This document shows, piece after piece, positions 1-10,470 of a stretch of 64,000 nucleotides of DNA (its first letter is position 1; every line of letters begins with the position of its first letter). The stretch lies in assembly GCA_003254905.1 (NCBI GenBank), contig QANU01028958.1:358894-422893 (forward strand), in the 5' to 3' direction. This DNA is from Nissolia schottii (taxonomy: Eukaryota > Streptophyta > Magnoliopsida > Fabales > Fabaceae). Position numbers and translations under genes: made by a program. The notes under the pieces were generated by a model. It was given only the letters and a program-made list of their open reading frames with translations. It did not search any database and was not told the DNA's origin.

Positions 1-224
1 CAGTGCTTGCTGTCCGAAACTTATGCTATCCATAGTCCCTTTCTTTCTTTATTTTTCTTGAGATATTACAAATGCTAACTTGGGACAAGAGGAGATAATA
101 TTGCTAATTAATTTGATTTATCCTGAAACACTAGCACACATATTAGAACGTTCAAGCAATGTTTGTCATCATCAATTTTATTTAACAAATTTAATCAACA
201 AAAGTGCACATTCAGGTGCCAATT
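1..224 (-). mobile_element. LTR scrap, inverted relative of the LTR at 22.1 kb
   Basis: This stretch matches the reverse complement of about 22090-22290. Both carry the same phrases around a TTGGGACAAGAGG-type motif, a CCTGAAACACTAGCA-type motif and a TGTTTGTCATCATCAATTTT-type motif. It is therefore a truncated copy of the same retroelement LTR in the opposite orientation, cut by the window edge or by decay. No coding capacity is visible. Confidence 0.6.
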
Positions 225-899
225 TACATCATAATGCACTTTCAGGCAGGTTCATACAAGGTGCCAAGACTCAATAAAGCTCGACATGCACAAGATGAGC
301 CTAGTTAAAACCTTCTTACAAAAAGTTCAATAAGACAAATTTCTGAATTTTTTAAGAAAAAAAGAATACCCAACTAATACAAATTATGAGACACTATCTC
401 AACAAATATCACATCAAAAAAACAAATTCAAATTAGCAGCATCCTATTATCAGAGCAGATACAAATAGACAAGCACCTATGTTCCACGCTGCATATGACA
501 CAAACTTACTAAAGTGTTAACCGATCCACTACTTCTTGTCATTGAGACACGATGGCCACCTCTCTGACCAATTGTGATCACCAATTCACAAGTCTTCCAA
601 AGACACAATGGGCACGTCAATTGTAATCACCACCTTCCACAAAAGCTAGTGCTTCATCACATCATCCAGCCATATACCAGCAAAAATTCTGCACTTACCA
701 TTTCCTTTATAATAACCAACGGCAAATAAAGTGGTCATTTGACAACCAAAGCAGCAACCACCAAAATACTCTCTCTCCACTCACGGATTAGTTCCATAAT
801 TTTAGCTTTGACTATAGCACACCAATAAACTACTATTCCACCAATTTTGTTTGTCGTTTAAGTCAATAAAAGAGAAACGCACTGTAGACAGGCTTCGCA
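225..899. other. Gene-free stretch, nothing recognised
   Basis: AT-rich sequence without a convincing ORF, RNA gene or terminal repeat that I can recognise. Confidence 0.5.
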
Positions 900-1650
900 T
901 CATTGAAAAAGGAGTGGTTTCATTTAAAACGGGAGAGACCCGCCTGGCCTCGTCGCTTTGTCTTAATCTCACCCTGCCTTTGCTTCCTTAGCTTGGGATT
1001 TGTCTTCTCCTTCTTGCCCTCTGTTTTGCAGTTAAAAATTCAATCAATCTTATTTCATCAGTTGTATCGAGTCCTACTTCGAGTCCAAAGCTCCATGTCT
1101 CCTATGCCACTTCAATAGGATCTTGTCGTTCTTCCTCACTGGAAGATTCAATATCGTCTTCTCCCTCATTTTACAGGAATGGAATTGGCAGGGTTGACTC
1201 ACTAGATTCATCAAACTCGTTTAATGGTTCAAAACCTGGTTGATATTGTGGCTTGCTGGGTTAGTTTGACTGGACCTCGCCACGTCAGTAGTTCCACCAC
1301 CCACTTCCCTTACCTCTTCATAGGCACAAGAGTGTGTAGTTGATGGCTCAATTCGCAGGCCCTTGATTCCGTCATCCACAACTTGATATTCTACCCCTGA
1401 CCCACAAACATTGTTATTAGTGGGGAGCACCATTATCCCATCAAGTGCATCGTTGGTTTTGTGCATGGGATTGCTCAGATTTTGAATGCACCCATCACCC
1501 ATTACTTGAGCCGCTTTCCGCTTCCCCGTCATAGCGTTAATCACGTCAACGTCCCTTACGGAGCGCTCTGCGCTTTGTTTCAGGACACCCTCATTGATGT
1601 TGTCCCCACACCTAACATTACTCGTCATCCATGCCTCCCCACCGGCCATC
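900..1650 (-). pseudogene. Possible LINE-like ORF relic
   Basis: On the minus strand an open frame of 142 codons (1221-1649) is followed, after stops, by further frame segments rich in Lys/Arg and in acidic Ser/Glu runs down to about 900. The local GC content is higher than in the flanks. The style (basic Lys/Arg tail, acidic linker, no recognisable enzyme motif) resembles the low-complexity end of a plant LINE ORF1, but no diagnostic zinc knuckle or endonuclease motif is visible. It is broken by stop codons. It could equally be a fragment of an unknown gene. Confidence 0.25.
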
Positions 1651-2304
1651 TTCTCGACCGGTGGTCACCATCGTTGCCAAGACTAACGATATGATTGCTC
1701 ATTACTAATAGAAAAACATTGAATATCGGCAAATTTTACTGGTGTATATATCCACCGACATTACTGGTGAATTTTATGCCCACAATCTGACAATAAATGT
1801 TTTTCACAAGTTTATTCACCAAGATTGTCAGTTTTATTGGTATTTTTGCTAATATAAATTGTCTCCAACACGTTATCCACCGATAAATATTAAATAATAC
1901 ATTATATAGTTGGGAATGATACCGACGAATATATCTGCCAGTAACAGTTTAAGATTTAGGGTTATTAAATTTACTGTTTATCTTCTCGTTAATAAACACT
2001 CACGACATAAACACATTACCAAAATTTGACATAGGATGTAGCTAACCAATTATGAGACTCACATGTGGACGAAACATAAGAAACATAATAGACAAGCAAC
2101 TTTAATTTTCACGTATGATTACCAATTAATAATAATACGATTAATTAATTATAACTGAAACGAAGAGGATAAGAAATTCATTTTTGGGACAACTCTATAA
2201 GGCATATATATCCAATAGACACAATCGTCTTAATTTCGTTTTTGTGAGGAATAACTGGAAGTATGAGGGTTTCCTTTAATTTTTGTTGGTTGTGTGTTAT
2301 TGAT

Positions 2305-2306
<2 letters not shown>

Positions 2307-2367
<61 letters not shown>

Positions 2368-2368
2368 T
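2307..2368. repeat. (CT)n-(AT)n compound microsatellite
   Basis: A pure CT run (about 2307-2344) passes directly into a TA run (about 2345-2368). Confidence 0.95.
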
Positions 2369-2989
2369 GATCTTTCTTGAAACACAAGAGCATAAAATGA
2401 TAAAATTAGTGCGAACAATTTGAGACTCCATAATTGCATAGGATTAACTTGTTTGGGTTTAGGCTAAGTATCGACAGATTTATCCGCAAGTAACGAAACA
2501 CTACATTTTGTTTTCTAAATTTACCGATGGATATCCGTTTTGTGGCAAATAAATTTTTCGGTAACAAATTTTTTCGCCCAAGTGAAACACGTTGTTTCGC
2601 TTAAAAGTATTAGCGACATTTTTTTTTGGGCGGATAAATCTGTCGATAAATGTTGCAGAACCCTATTTCATGACCATCCCTTCCTTTTTCTCCTCACTCT
2701 CTCTAACCCTTCTCCCCCTTCTCTTTACTCTCAGCCACACCATAAGTCGTCGATGCCCATCATTGAGGCCGCTGCCACCCCTAGCCCCCTATCCACTGAG
2801 GCTACCGCCACCACCAAGCCCCCTCTCTATCGAGGCCACCGCCACCCCCAGGCCTCTCTTCACCATAACTACCGCCTCCACCACTAGTAAGTCTTCATCA
2901 CCGTTTTATTTTTATTGCTTAATATTTTTTAAGATATTTAATGGTAATAGGATAGCTTCCTGCTGAGTTGGGTAATTGATTAATTTGTT

Positions 2990-3475
2990 ATTTGTTAGTG
3001 CATGTGATATGTGATATGTGTGTGTTAATGTATGTTATTATATGATAAGGGTTAGTTTGTGTGTTAATTAATTAGTGATAATGATGATAAATATGTGAGT
3101 GTATGTGATAAGTGTTTGCGTGCGCATTTGTTAATTTGTGATAATGGTGATAAATGTATGAGTGTATGTGATAAGAGTGTGCGTGCGTGCATGTGTGTGC
3201 GAGCGCGTGTGTGTTAATTATAGGTGTTAGCGTGTGTTTATGTGCTTGCGACTAAGTGTGTGTTAGTTAATTTGTGATAATGGTGATAAATGTGTCAGTG
3301 TGTGTGATAAGTGTATATGTATGTGTGTGTTAATTAGTGTAAGTATGAGTGTGTTTTTATGTGTGTGTGTGTTAATTAGTTTAAGTGTTAGTGTGTATGT
3401 GTTAGTTAATTTGTGATAATGGTGATAAATGTGTGTGCATGTGATAATTGGTGCTTGTTGTTTGCATGTGTTAGT
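2990..3475. repeat. TG-rich minisatellite inside the CACTA element
   Basis: Four recognisable copies of a unit built on TTAATTTGTGATAATGGTGA followed by a TAAATGTGTGAGTGT-like tail start near 3066, 3130, 3267 and 3408. They are separated by TG/GTGCG-rich spacer. The tract sits just 5' of the transposase-like exons, where an intron or leader would be expected. The ORF on its opposite strand (His/Thr-rich) is a by-product of the repeat. Confidence 0.7.
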
Positions 3476-3509
3476 ATAAGTATTATTTACTCTCCTTTTT
3501 TTTTTTCGC

Positions 3510-5690
3510 ATATGGCTTCACAAAGCAATAAAGGTAAAGGTAGGATGCCAACAAAGGTAAAGACAAGGGCGATGGAGACAACAACTCAACTGTGTCGAAC
3601 TTTGCATTGACACCAGCCTCCACGTCCACCCCCACACCATCCACAAGTAGGCTTGTGCTCTCTCAAGGGTATAATATGCGTCAAGCTCTACAGGTTGGGG
3701 GTTCATGTTGAATCTAGGGTATAATATGCCCCATTAGCGGTATTTGGGTTCAAGGTACGGTAGGCCTCACCTGACATATGATATGGCCCCCAAGGCTATA
3801 ATATATATGCCTACTCATGGTTGCGGTGGGTATGGGGGCTAATGCATGGACAAACCTTAATATGCCCCATAATCAAGGGTGGTCAATGTGGTCTAACATT
3901 GAGGAGAATTCTCGTCCACATCCTCCTCGTAGGGTTCGTCAAATGACCCTCACGTAAGAATCAGGCCGGAACCCTTTGGTACTGGGTACATATTAGTATA
4001 ATTGCTTAATTACTAGTTAATTTACTTTTGTTAATATTTATTAATTAACTGATATATATTTTTGTACTATATCTAGGTGGTATCCATATACAGGAACCTT
4101 TAGGACTAAGCTGACTGAGATCATCAAGAGATTGTACGATCGGCATGCTCCTTATTGGATAACTATTCCTGATGAAGAAATGAGGTGTATGTATAATGCA
4201 TGGACAGTACATAATTACATTAATTTAATGCATATAATTATCTACATTTTGATGCATATATGTTTAGTTAATTTTATGTGTAGGAGCACTTCCTCTTTGA
4301 TGAGGATGACACAATATAATGAGATTGACGAGATAATAATGAATTAGGATCAAATCATAATAATCATGTAACATCAATTTGTGTAGTCTAGACGTAATCT
4401 TAGGAGCTTTATTAGGAAAATCAATCACGTTATGATAGGAGTTTTATTAGGAGAATCAATTTGTACTCTTTTGTATATATTTGTACCTTGGCAAAGCATG
4501 AAATACAAAACAAAATTATTCTGTCATAGAATCTTTTACAATATGTCGCAGCCTTCCATTACAGAGCAGGAAAATGGCTACAACAATTATACAAGAAGAT
4601 CAAGGACGAGTTGTATAAAACTCCACTATCTTGGATAACTTAGTAGACGCTTGATGTGTTGCGCCAAATTTGGGTCCTAGAGAAGTTTAAAGACAAATAT
4701 GAGAAGACCAAAGCATCAAGGCATTCGACAAAAGAGGGGTCGATGCACACTAGTGGATTCGCTACCCTGCACTCCATGACGCAGAGAATGGTAACATTTT
4801 AAATTTGTTAATTTAATTATTCAAGTTAATTTAGTTTACTAATATATTATATATTTAACAAAATGTAGAACCGAAACTTGGACAGAACTTTTTCTGAGTT
4901 AGAGGTCTTCAGTATACTTACCTAAAAAAGGATGAGAAGGATGAGAAGATTGTCAAGGTTGATTCGTAGTATGAAAACACGACAATAAGTATTAATTTAC
5001 TTAATAATTAGTTACTTCATTACATGTATATTGTAAATTAAATTGTATTTCTAACTATGTAACTTTTTGTTATTTACTTATAAATTATGTAAGAACAATG
5101 GTTGAATGAGGCGAGATTGCAACGTACTCAGAGCCTTAGGGAGGATGAAGGTGGAGTTGACGATTTCCCAGAAATTGATGAGAACGCGTTATGGTTGGAG
5201 GTCAACGATGGTACAAATAGAAACCAAACATATGGTCGAGGGGCAATTCTCCTCAAGACAAACATGAGAGGGGGAGGGAGAGGAAGATCGGCTGATGGCA
5301 CTGGTTCTAGATTCGTCGTCGTGCCCACTAAGGATGACGCCCATCATGTCATTCATGGCCTCAATACTGAACTCCACAGCCAAGCCATGCAGCTACAATA
5401 AGAGATGACTGCCTTTGGGCAAAGATAAAAACATAGTAGCAAAAGGGAAAAAAATGAAGATGAAGAAAAAAGATAGCTTTCAGCCTTTCCCGCATGTGGT
5501 CACATCTACAAGGAGGCAGGTCATCACAATCGCTCGACTTCTCCTTGTCTAACAGCTCAGAGGACGATGATGACGACGACCATATTCCCAACACTCTCAG
5601 CCCTCGCCACAATGCAAATGATGGCAAGGATTCATTCCCCAGCCCCAGCCCACCTCACGCAATGTTAACCACTTTTGATTTTATCTTTTA
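3510..5690 (+). pseudogene. Broken CACTA transposase-associated gene (Transposase_24 type)
   Basis: Several exon-like blocks read in succession. They are a basic N-terminus near 3511 (MASQSNKGKG start), a block near 4077-4190 containing WYPYTGTFRTKLTE and WITIPDEEM, a block near 4590-4795 with KTKASRHSTKEGSMHTSGFA, and a C-terminal block near 5100-5400 (acidic, then Gly/Arg-rich). This order and the SxHTxG motif resemble plant Ptta/En/Spm transposase-type proteins (PF03004) as I know the family. In-frame stops and frame changes between and within blocks, for example after 4340 and near 4920, mean it cannot make a full protein. Intron positions are inferred from short AT-rich gaps. The family call is from pattern memory, not a search. 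Confidence 0.55.
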
Positions 5691-6077
5691 AAAAAAAAAT
5701 TAATATTGTTTAAATGTAATGAATATTTAATTTTGTTTTAATGAATATTAATTAAGTTATTTACAATTATGAATTGTTTTAAATTTTTTTTATAAATATG
5801 ATATATTTTTCATTAATATATCAGTCAGTAAGGTAAATAATATTATTATATTAAAATAATTTATCGGCAAATATATCCGTTGGTACCCATTTACAAAGGC
5901 ATCATTCTTCTAACAAGATATAGGCAGATACAAAAATCTGACAGTAACTAGTTACCGACGACATCAATATCATCAGATAGTTTTTGACACAAAATCCACC
6001 AAAAACTTTATAATATGTCGGTATTTTAACAAAATCTGCCATTAAATTCACTAGTACAAGAATTTTCTTGTAGTAGT

Positions 6078-6600
6078 TTGCCAATCCCACACCATGCCTG
6101 TGGATGTTGCACTCCAATCCCCATCTCCTTGATGTCAATATTCCAAGATGTTTCCCACACAGAAATGAATCCACTCCTCAATATGTTGACCTTAGTGATT
6201 CGCACATTGATTTTCCTTATCAGGTTTCTTCTGCCACACAGACCACATCCCCCAAGTGTCTCCAATTAACTTAAAATTTTGTTTCGAACAAGCATGAGGA
6301 AGAATCCCTTGGCAAACTTGCCATGTTCTTCAAGATTGAAAAACTTCAGAGGGTGTCCATGACCTTATTTCCTAAAAGTGAGACATGTGAAGCTCCTTGG
6401 CACCAAGAGCTTCAACAATGTCCACTTAGACTCAAGTGCGATCATAGCCATGAATAAGCTAATGTCCCTTAAGTTAGCAATTGTACTAAACTCCCTGCGC
6501 AATGTTGTAGACAATTCATCATGGTTAATGAACTTGGTGCATTGTTTCTTCAAAGATGGAAGTGTTGTATGTTTTGACTCCTTTTAAATGTAAACAAAGT
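6078..6600. other. Spacer with short non-specific ORFs
   Basis: This sequence lies between two CACTA-type ends. It contains short ORFs on both strands (about 60-90 codons) with no motif I recognise, possibly remnants of captured or inserted coding sequence. No gene is called. Confidence 0.4.
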
Positions 6601-6944
6601 TGTAAGCACAAGTACAGACACTGAGGCCAATTTTTTTAAATAAATTTTATACATAGTGGCGGTTATGAACCGCCACACAAGAAATAGTAACAATTGTGGC
6701 GGTTTCCCAATCTTTTTTCGGAAAACTTAAAATACTAAATTTTGTGGCAGTTCATAACTGCAGCAAAATTGTTAGTGCACTTAGCGGCCGTTATTCCATC
6801 AATTGTGTGGAATCGCCGCCATATGCCTGCCAATGGTGGATTTAATGGTGGTTACAAAATCGTCGCGAATTGCTTTTAGCGATGGTTTAGAACCACCACA
6901 ACATCCATTTTCAACCACGACATGATCCATTTTTTCTTGTAGTG
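6600..6944 (-). mobile_element. Non-autonomous CACTA-like end with GGCGGTT repeats
   Basis: The segment ends at 6931-6944 with TTTTTCTTGTAGTG, the reverse complement of a CACTACAAGAAAA terminus. Upstream are clustered copies of a GGCGGTT or AACCGCC subterminal motif, including the palindrome GTGGCGGTTATGAACCGCCAC (6657-6677). The other end was not found with confidence. Confidence 0.5.
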
Positions 6945-7060
6945 AACATACCAATTTACTTATGAGAATTGGTAACAATATAGTCCTCTTAAGGAAGGTA
7001 TGTGTATCATATCATAAATACTCAAAATTAATAAAATATTTAAAATTGGTCTTAGAGGTA

Positions 7061-8020
7061 CATTCACTTCAAGGAATGTAAAATATAAAAATAACACACT
7101 TTAGATAATGTAAATAATAATACTCATTCACTTCAAATAATGAATTTTTGACATATTCACTTCTAGGAATATGTAAATGTCCTTAAATGAATAAATAATA
7201 TATGTTGCATATTGTTTCAAATAATAAGGATACATTCGCTTTAGATAATGATTATTTTTTTTTTAAGTATAATTATCATTCACTACTGGGAATGGGTATA
7301 ATTACCATTCTCTTCAGAGAATGAGTATAATTAATTACCATTCACTTTTTTTTTGAATGAGTATGATTGTCATTCACTTATGGGAATAACTATAGGTACA
7401 ATTTCATTCACTTTTGAGAATGATTTTGTTTTCTTATATGTACCATTACTATTCACTTCAGGGAACATTACTATTTACTTCAAGGAATAGTTCTATTTTC
7501 TTGTAGGTACCGTTACCATTCACTCTAGAGAATGATTCTATTTTTCTTTATTGGTATCATTGCCATTCACTTTGGGGAACTTTTTTTTTTTTCATATGTA
7601 ACATTATCGACCATTCACTTCTGGGAATGATATTGAAAGAAAAATAGAATAATATAAAAAGAAGCGTGCTTTGATAAATCCATAATAAAGAACATAATTA
7701 AAATATAAAATCAAAGGAAAAAAACCGTAAACACACAAATGTAAAACATCATATTTATAAATATTTAAAATTATTGTTAAATGTAAATTATCTTCAGGGA
7801 ATGTAAAATTTGAAAATAATGTACTTGGGTAGTTTGAATAATAAGATTTATTCATTTTGGGAAATGATCTTTTGACATATTCGCTTATAGAAATATGCAA
7901 ATCTTATTAAAAAGAACACTCTCAAATAGTTTTGAGTAACAAGGATACATTTACTTCAGGGAATGACTATCCGTTTTAGATACAATCATCATTCACTTCT
8001 AGGAATGATTAGGAATGATG
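7061..8020. repeat. Array of short imperfect palindromes (CATTC...GAATG)
   Basis: At least a dozen copies of an 18-20 nt imperfect palindrome of the form CATTCACTTC-nn-GGGAATG are spread over about 950 bp. Clear copies are at 7061-7078, 7124-7141, 7233-7250, 7277-7294 and 7306-7323, and more follow to about 8010. Spacing is irregular, about 30-70 bp. Spacers are AT-rich and often contain GTATAATTACC or a T-run. Each copy could fold into a small hairpin. No ORF or terminal repeat explains it. Confidence 0.75.
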
Positions 8021-8029
8021 ATAGAAAAA

Positions 8030-8759
8030 TACTAAATAGAAAAGTATTGAATTGATAAAGCCAAAAAGAATAAATAAACAAGCTTAGAGCAATAAACCAA
8101 TATATAAAGGGAGAGGGGGAAATGAGAATAGGAAAGCATAACTAGATTGATGATATGATATCAATTGGTATTCAGATGAAAAATAAAGGACATAATCTAC
8201 ATTTCGTTTTTGACAAGGTATGAAATGATTACTATATCAAATGGGGAATTAGTTTATATTTATATGAAAAAAATGAAATGAAAATGAAATTACTACCTTA
8301 GAAAAAGAAAAGGATTTTGTGTTGATAATGTATTATGAAACTAATTAGAAAAAGTGCTATGAAGAGTAGCGGGAGAGATATAGAGAAAGAATATAGAGTG
8401 ATATTTATTTTTATTCTCATATGTGTTGTACAATGAATACTTAGATAACTATTTAAACTAAGGGTGAGGTACTCAATATTACATTAAATCTTTGTCATAT
8501 CAATATATATCTATCTAATTGTATATCAACCAAATTAATATATGAATATCCACGTTAATAATATTTTATAACACAATAACATTTATTATTCTTTATTAAT
8601 TCATGGGATGTCCTAAAATAAACATTTATTACGAAAGAGATGAAGTAACATACTCAACCTCTTCGGTTCTTTACTTACCTATTTATTGGGTTTATGCTTT
8701 CAATGCAAACGTAGAAAAAAAAATACTCAACCTCCCTATTAAAGTATCAATGATTCAAT
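8030..8759. other. AT-rich spacer, nothing recognised
   Basis: No ORF of note, no terminal repeats and no RNA gene seen. Confidence 0.5.
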
Positions 8760-8767
8760 ATATTATT

Positions 8768-9441
8768 TAGAGATGGCAAAAGAGTGGGACGAGGCAGGTG
8801 GGACAAACCAATTTTTTATGCAGGTTAAAAATTTATGTTCATCTCCCATTTTGTTCTACCCACGAATTAAAATAAAAGATAAAAAAATTTAAATATTTAA
8901 TGATGCTTCTCTAACTTTTCTTTTTATATAAAATGCTTCTCTGACTTTGACTTTATGATATAGCTTTTGTCCAAGAAGTCTTTAAGTGAATCATGAAGGA
9001 GAAGAAGTGATATTCTTTAATTCCATTTTGAGGGGAAAAAAATTGAAATTTAGGATAACATTACTCTTGTTCTGCACACACCATAAAATCGTGATCTGAG
9101 TTGAAACAAAATACATAATTATCTCTTTAAATCTATTGATACTGGGGTGCTTCAAGGACTTATGACTCTAAAAAAATACACACTACAAAAAAAAAAAAAA
9201 AGAACAAATACACACATATAATAACATAAAATAATTTCATATCCACAAAATAAACTATGTTCACAAATTCAAAATAAATCAACACAATTTTTTTTCATTT
9301 TATATTTTAATATAAACTCATCCTACTAGCTAACTAGTCCCGCCTTTCTTCAACCCGCGAGTTAAACGAGCTAGCCTTATCAAAATTTGTGTTAGCCCTA
9401 CAAAAATTGACGAGCTAGCTGGACCCTTTTTACCATCCCTA
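8768..9441. mobile_element. Non-autonomous hAT-type element with perfect 8-bp target duplication
   Basis: The element begins TAGAGATGGCAAAA and ends TTTTACCATCCCTA. These are 14-bp terminal inverted repeats with two mismatches. It is flanked by identical 8-bp direct repeats ATATTATT at 8760-8767 and 9442-9449. An 8-bp duplication is the hallmark of hAT transposition. The 674-bp interior has no transposase frame, so it is non-autonomous. The preserved target duplication suggests a fairly recent insertion. Confidence 0.8.
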
Positions 9442-9449
9442 ATATTATT

Positions 9450-10388
9450 CAAGGCAAGCAAGAGAGATGACATCCTTTTTCAGCTGAAAATTGGAGAGGA
9501 TAATTCGTGTAACCATGGAGGCCTTCAATTATGGCTCTCCCACACTTGTAGAGGTTACAGGCCTGATTAGAACGCCATCTAGCTTAAAATTCAAAACTTG
9601 AAAACACCAAGAGTAATTAATTAATGGAATCCCTTGACTAACCGGCACACCAACATTGTTAACTAATCTGTCCATTTCAGTTTATCTCTCAATTTAGTAA
9701 CATCAACAGACAAGCGTGGAAGGAGTCCTCGTAGACACATGAATGGCTGTGGCAGAAATTTGTGTACTGTTTGTTGAAGTTAGAGTTTCACCAAAATAAT
9801 TGTATGTTTTGAAAGGAAAAAAAAAAAAAAAGAAGAAGAGAAGAGTAATGCTATGCTATTTAGATTGACGAATTCCTGTGCAATTTTGTTCGACAATTTT
9901 TTTGAACAATCACATGACAAATTAACAGAAAAGGGCATAAATAAAATTGGATGTATAAATTTGATTCACCAATAAAATTCATTCGCACATGTTTCGAACA
10001 AAAAAGTGTTGACCCATTAATCTTTTTTCTTATAAGAACACCAATTCTTATAAAATTAATAAACTTGATCTTCCAATTTATTTATTTATTTATTTTCCTT
10101 ATGAAATACTAATTTATTCCTGTGTAAGAGTAGTCAATTAATTTTAATAAAAGGATGACTCTTTTTTCTTATCTTAAAGAAATGTTATGTCCACTTGTTT
10201 TAAATGAGACACCATACGGATTCATTCTATAATCAATATGGTTTCTCACATAAAAAAGAGTTCAAATAATGCAACCATTTTATTTTAACATTTACAAGCA
10301 ATCATTGGGCAAAAAGTTAATCAGCCATATCTGTTGACTTTTATTATTACTATTATATGGTTTTCTACTCTTGCCGATCATATGAATC
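9450..10388. other. Upstream flank of the first P450 gene, no feature recognised
   Basis: AT-rich with an A-run near 9821 and no ORF. The last part presumably contains promoter sequence for the gene starting at 10471. Confidence 0.5.
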
Positions 10389-10430
10389 CGTGGAAATTGA
10401 GCTCACGGTTACATAAACAAGATAAATACC
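10389..10430 (+). promoter_or_regulatory. Core promoter of P450 gene A1: GAAATTGAGC motif plus TATA-like box
   Basis: CGTGGAAATTGAGCTC (10389-10404) lies about 17 bp upstream of a TATA-like GATAAATACC (10421-10430), with the ATG at 10471. The same GAAATTGAGC word sits just upstream of the TATA box in three other P450 genes of the cluster, which is why it is called here. Function is inferred. Confidence 0.5.
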
Positions 10431-10470
10431 CAAAAATCTAAGCCGTGTTGTGTCAAGCAAGCAATCAGGC

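Larger units (their letters stand above)
1690..6077 (+). mobile_element. Decayed CACTA (En/Spm-type) DNA transposon
   Basis: The right end at 6061-6076 reads, on the opposite strand, CTACTACAAGAAAATT, close to the CACTACAAGAAAA termini of plant CACTA elements. Just inside it lie repeated subterminal motifs of the type TCGGCAAATATATCCG and CCGACGACAT. Related motifs (ACCGACATTACTGG, ACCGACGAATATATC, a GATAAATCTGTCGATAAA inverted pair) occur at 1720-1940 and 2460-2660. A degenerate left end may be near 1704. The interior holds a broken transposase-like gene. The left boundary is uncertain by hundreds of bases, and no target duplication was confirmed. Confidence 0.55.

Noticed and set aside
5102..5691. 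Independent small gene at 5102-5401 or 5494-5691
   Set aside because: The first is better explained as the C-terminal block of the broken CACTA transposase gene, and the second follows in the same element.
7061..8020. CRISPR-like interpretation of the short palindromic array
   Set aside because: Plant nuclear DNA, variable repeats, irregular spacing and no cas genes.
10450..10470. Upstream GTG start adding MSSKQSG to copy A1
   Set aside because: Plant translation starts at ATG. The paralogue A2 begins at the aligned ATG, and the added codons are leader sequence shared with the other genes.
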